Of a stretch of 64,000 bases of DNA, positions 60,242-64,000 are shown one piece after another. The DNA is taken from positions 18,308,001 through 18,372,000 of the forward strand of contig OY292276.1 in assembly GCA_958496175.1 (NCBI GenBank), written 5' to 3'. The translations under genes were made by a program, and so were the position numbers. The notes under the pieces are model-generated. The model saw only the letters and a program-made list of their open reading frames with translations. It had not been told where the DNA came from and ran no database searches. Source of the stretch: Sisyra terminalis. Taxonomy: Eukaryota > Arthropoda > Insecta > Neuroptera > Sisyridae. Numbering within the stretch: the stretch's first letter is position 1; every line of letters begins with the position of its first letter.

Positions 60242-60893
60242 AAGGCTCTCCCGTCTAAAAGCGTGTTTTTTAAGCATTTTTTGGAGGTTTTTTGAAATGC
60301 AATGAAAAAATAGATTTTTGAATTTATTATCATTTCATTATATTTACATAATTAAGCGAATGTATATAGATTTGGCCCAAAATCTTTTGTAGAACGTGAA
60401 CTATAGAGCTTCAAAAACACACGTCTCAAAAAAATGTAAGCTCAATGCTTTCACGATTTCGGCTGATTGATTTATCTGCAGTATAAAAACAAAATCTTAA
60501 CTTGTAAATTTAAAAGCAAGGAATGAACTAGAACTGATTGAAAATATGGAAAGTTGGACTTTTGGCAGAATTTGACAAAAAAATAGAAATATTTGGAACC
60601 TTTCGATGATTTTTGTTGATTTCATGCGTCTAAATGTATTGAGACTACCCTGCAAGGGTAATATGATGGAAAGAAGCTAAAAAAACACAATTTTGGAAAA
60701 AAACGCGTTTAAAGTTTTAAGCACACTTAAAATTATAACGACGCCTTCATCTTTGTAACGACTGTATCTTTACAACGACTTAAAATTTTAAAAATAAAAA
60801 AAATACTTTTCCACCGTATTATAGACATGTTAAGAATGCTATTTGAACAAAGAAAAAACCTAATATTTTTATCCATCACACGGGAGAAACCTT
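60242..60893. mobile_element. Candidate TIR element, about 650 bp
   Basis: The left end AAGGCTCTCCCGT (60242-60254) matches the reverse complement of the right end, AAGGTTTCTCCCGT (60893-60880), with one gap and one change. The interior has homopolymer-rich tracts and stretches such as TCTTTGTAACGACTGTATC, but no transposase. No target-site duplication was confirmed. Confidence 0.4.
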
Positions 60894-63800
60894 TTAATTT
60901 TTATTACAAAAACAGTGAATCCAAATGGATTGTACAAAAAAGCCGATGCAATGGAAAATGAAAAAAAAACCGAGAGCTTGCAAATTTCACCGGTTGATTT
61001 TCAGAAAGCCATCAGAATTGTTTAATTACCACATACATTTTCTCATTATTTGTTTAAAAATAATATTTAATTAAAAAATAACAAGTTCTTTTTTTATAGA
61101 ATTTCTTATTTCATTACTGAAGATCGATTCAGAAATGACAAATCCAATACAAGCATCCAGAAATTCCCACTAAATTCCCACGACGTAGCGGTAATGGTTT
61201 TAACACTTACGCCAAGGTAGCTTGATTAAAGTCTTGCAATTAGTGTCCAACCAAAACCAATTTTAACGATCGAAACCTAAACTTTCATGTATGTTTATAT
61301 TTTCGTAGCAAAAAATAGTCATAATTAGTCAATTTTTACTTTTTAATTCTAAAGGTAATTCATTTAATATCCTTTTTGAGCTAATCATTATTAATTTTTC
61401 AAAACATATTATTAACAGTTCATATTTCAAATAAATTATTTGTGCAGAAATAAGGTGTTGATTTGAAAAAAAATCACTAAATTATTCATTTCAATATTAG
61501 TTACGAATAGCATGAACCAAAAAAAAAATGCAGACTAAAATTACTTTTTACCTTATATGTTAAGGTACACAATACAAAAAGTACTTTTTCTTACATCGTA
61601 AACATAAAAAGGTTTCTCTTGTACGAAAAAAAACAATATTAAAAATAATTTTCATGCAATGATGATTCTTAGTATTCACAATTGAAGAATCAATAAATAA
61701 AAGTGAGAAACAATAATTTCTCATCATTTTCATCTTAAAAATTCAGTTTCGGTTTAGGTCATAGTTTCAGCTTGATGACAGCCGAAACTAAGCCGAAACA
61801 AAGCCGAAACTTTTTTTTTTAACCGATACAAGGCCAAAACCGAAAGTTCGGTCAGACACTATTCTCAATTATTAAACATTACTTACCGAATTGTGGAAAT
61901 TAGAACCGAAAAATCATTGTTAGACTATCACAATTATATTACAAATCGGCTGTGAATAAATCATGCAAAAAAAAAAAAAGACAAAAAATAAACATTTTTT
62001 TATCATGCATGTATTTTAATAATAACTTTTTGTATATCTCAAACAATGAAATAATTTATTTTAATTTAAGCGTGGTGGCAAAGTGCAGGGGAAGATCTAC
62101 CAAAATAAAGAACTAAATCATTCACTTTTAGTTATTGAAGAAGATGTAATTGGTGGCAAAATATTGAAAATTAAAGGCTAATTTATATTAATGAAATTCT
62201 AAAAATTTGAATTTCCTAATTAAAACCAAAGTCATTAAAATTAGATGGGATATATCAAGTATACACGTAATATTTAAAGTTTTACTTTTAGCTTATTTAG
62301 CTTAACGTAAATCACTTATTTTTTATTGGCTTATAGCAACAATGTTGAACAATTTCATCAACTTTAGAGTAATTAAATATTTTCCATCTACTTTTGTATT
62401 CAGTATCAAGGGTTTTCGGTTGGACACTTGTAATATCTATTTACTCGTATGATTATGTTTGCTTGAAATGGTACAATAGTAAAATACATTTCAAGATATA
62501 TTGCACTTGACAGTTGCAGAGATTCCTGCAAATTCCACGTTTTGAGTGAAATGGCCTGGCTGAGGTTGTATAATTTACTTAGCTACTCCACTGAATACAT
62601 TGGACGAGCATTAATAACACTTTAATAATTTAAAATTAATTATGAAAATGAATTCCGTCACGTTAATTACTTTTCTTAAATAATTGAAATTTGCCACCGT
62701 ATTTAGATTGATTTTGGTTATTTTATTTGTGTTCGAATTTGATGCATCAATTAAAACAATTAAATTTAAATTAAAAACAGATAAAAACAAGTAGTCAATA
62801 TAACAAGCTTTAATTAGTATTTTATTGATAATTAATTGCAGTACTTTTTAATTTTCATCGATGTGCAAGGTGATTCATTCTAAATTGAATCTCTAAACCA
62901 TTGTTTGTATTTATTTTGTATTTGATTTTTCAATTTCAAGACTGATAGCAACTAATTAAATTGAACAATCATTCCGACATCCCGGATTCCGAGGACAGTA
63001 AGGTCAAATTTAATTATTTAGGAGTGGAGCTTGCATTTTTAATTGCTTCTCAATATCGGATGTTGATTTGATTTTCCATGCAACAATTTCGAGGTATTGA
63101 AATACCTCAAGGGAAATAAAAAATTAAAAAGAAACTCACTTCCAAACATTAAGTGGATTTTAACAATATATTTTTAAAGTATCCTTGCTACTTGTTCGTA
63201 ATTAAAATTCATAAGCTCGTGATATTAATTGTAATTTTAAAACGAACTGACCATATTTCACATGTTTTTTTATTGTTGTCGATATATATTTTTTTTATTA
63301 TTTATTTTTTATAACTCGTATATTTATAAAATTTCAAGATAATAACATGTTTTGAATTTTAATCGCCCATAACAAATTGATTTGAATAAATTTTCAAAAA
63401 TGCGGTGATCTAAATTTTTGATTTGATCTTAACATTGGCGTGATGAAGGTATTTTAATTCGTGTCCTTGATCAAAGCAATCAATTTGCATGTCACTCCTA
63501 CGGATATCACATTATTGTTAATAATAAAAGAAAATAACTTATTTTTATGACGAATATATTACTTTAAAGTACTTATCTATCAAAAACAAAAAAATAAGCA
63601 TATCTCTCCCTTATAAATTAAAAAAAATATTGAGGAAATGTGTGGGTTTGATAAGCTCAACCATAGATCACTAGAAGGTAATAATCGTAATGATGCTTGC
63701 ATGACGAAAAGTAAAGAAGGTAAAAATCATGCAGAAATTTTACCCGGAAAGTGGTCGTTTTCTTAGAGTGAGTTATCTTTATACAGTATATTATTTTCAA

Positions 63801-64000
63801 CGGATTATAAAACAATCCCTTTAAGTAGGTAGTACTGTGTAAACAGTTTTGTCTTGTGATTAAAAGGATACCCAACATTTTTTTTCAAAGTTTCAATAAG
63901 GATAATTTTCAATATTTTTATGAAAAAAGTACATACTTAAGGGATATTTTGTTCCCTGAAAGTAAATTGAATATTGTTGATTGAATCATTCTTTATGTAC
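60894..64000. other. AT-rich intergenic stretch to the window end
   Basis: No gene found. It holds copy 2 of the CCGAAAC repeat (listed separately). A small perfect inverted repeat GAGGTATT/AATACCTC lies near 63091-63108. The 62.4-63.5 kb part is somewhat less AT-rich with many TAATTA-like sites; it could be regulatory, but nothing specific can be claimed. Confidence 0.35.
61741..61860 (-). repeat. CCGAAAC-motif dispersed repeat, copy 2
   Basis: On the minus strand it reads TGACCGAACTTTCGGTTTTG, then three tandem TTTCGGCTT units, GTTTCGGCTGTCATCAAGC then TGAAACTA, and AAACCGAAACTGAAT. The block order is the same as at 46317-46505, in opposite orientation. This copy has extra tandem GCCGAAAC units. 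Confidence 0.55.

Overview
This window looks like a piece of an insect nuclear genome. It is very AT-rich, protein-coding genes are sparse, introns are mostly tiny (52 to 68 nt), and transposon debris is abundant (hAT-type MITEs, a Jockey-clade LINE, tRNA-derived SINEs, a Helitron fossil). It also carries a member of the mainly insect yellow / major royal jelly protein (MRJP) family. The order cannot be fixed from sequence alone: short introns plus high AT fit beetles, lower Diptera, aphids or parasitoid wasps. I saw no bacterial operon, CRISPR array, tRNA or rRNA gene, or viral gene.

Only two host protein genes can be supported. The first (6274-8360, + strand) is the 3' six exons of an oxysterol-binding-protein-related protein closest to ORP9. 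It carries the whole lipid-transfer domain through the stop codon; the N-terminal PH-domain exons are not in the window. The second (19784-21367, - strand) is a single-exon secreted yellow/MRJP-family protein of 527 residues. It has a signal peptide, a Ser/Thr/Pro-rich stalk and a hydrophobic C-terminal tail resembling a GPI-attachment signal. Two TATA/initiator pairs lie upstream of it. The two genes act in different places, ORP9 in lipid transfer at membrane contacts and yellow outside the cell, and nothing links them functionally.

The rest is intergenic or intronic DNA with many mobile-element traces. These are a Helitron Rep fossil (about 1 kb), four hAT-type MITEs with target-site duplications (2.2, 35.5, 52.9 and 53.2 kb), and a cluster of three terminal-inverted-repeat or foldback elements (16.6-17.5 kb). 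There are also two palindromic elements sharing a hammerhead-like motif (29.1 and 46.9 kb), a decayed LINE RT tract (39.5-39.8 kb), and three copies of one tRNA-derived SINE (10.6, 40.0 and 41.2 kb). A 5'-truncated Jockey-clade LINE has a 12-bp target-site duplication (47.1-48.6 kb). A 560-bp foldback element (50.0-50.5 kb) and a candidate 650-bp TIR element (60.2-60.9 kb) complete the set.

No clearly new multi-gene system is visible. The best leads are the hammerhead-like motifs inside palindromic repeats and the stalk plus anchor-like tail on the yellow-family protein.
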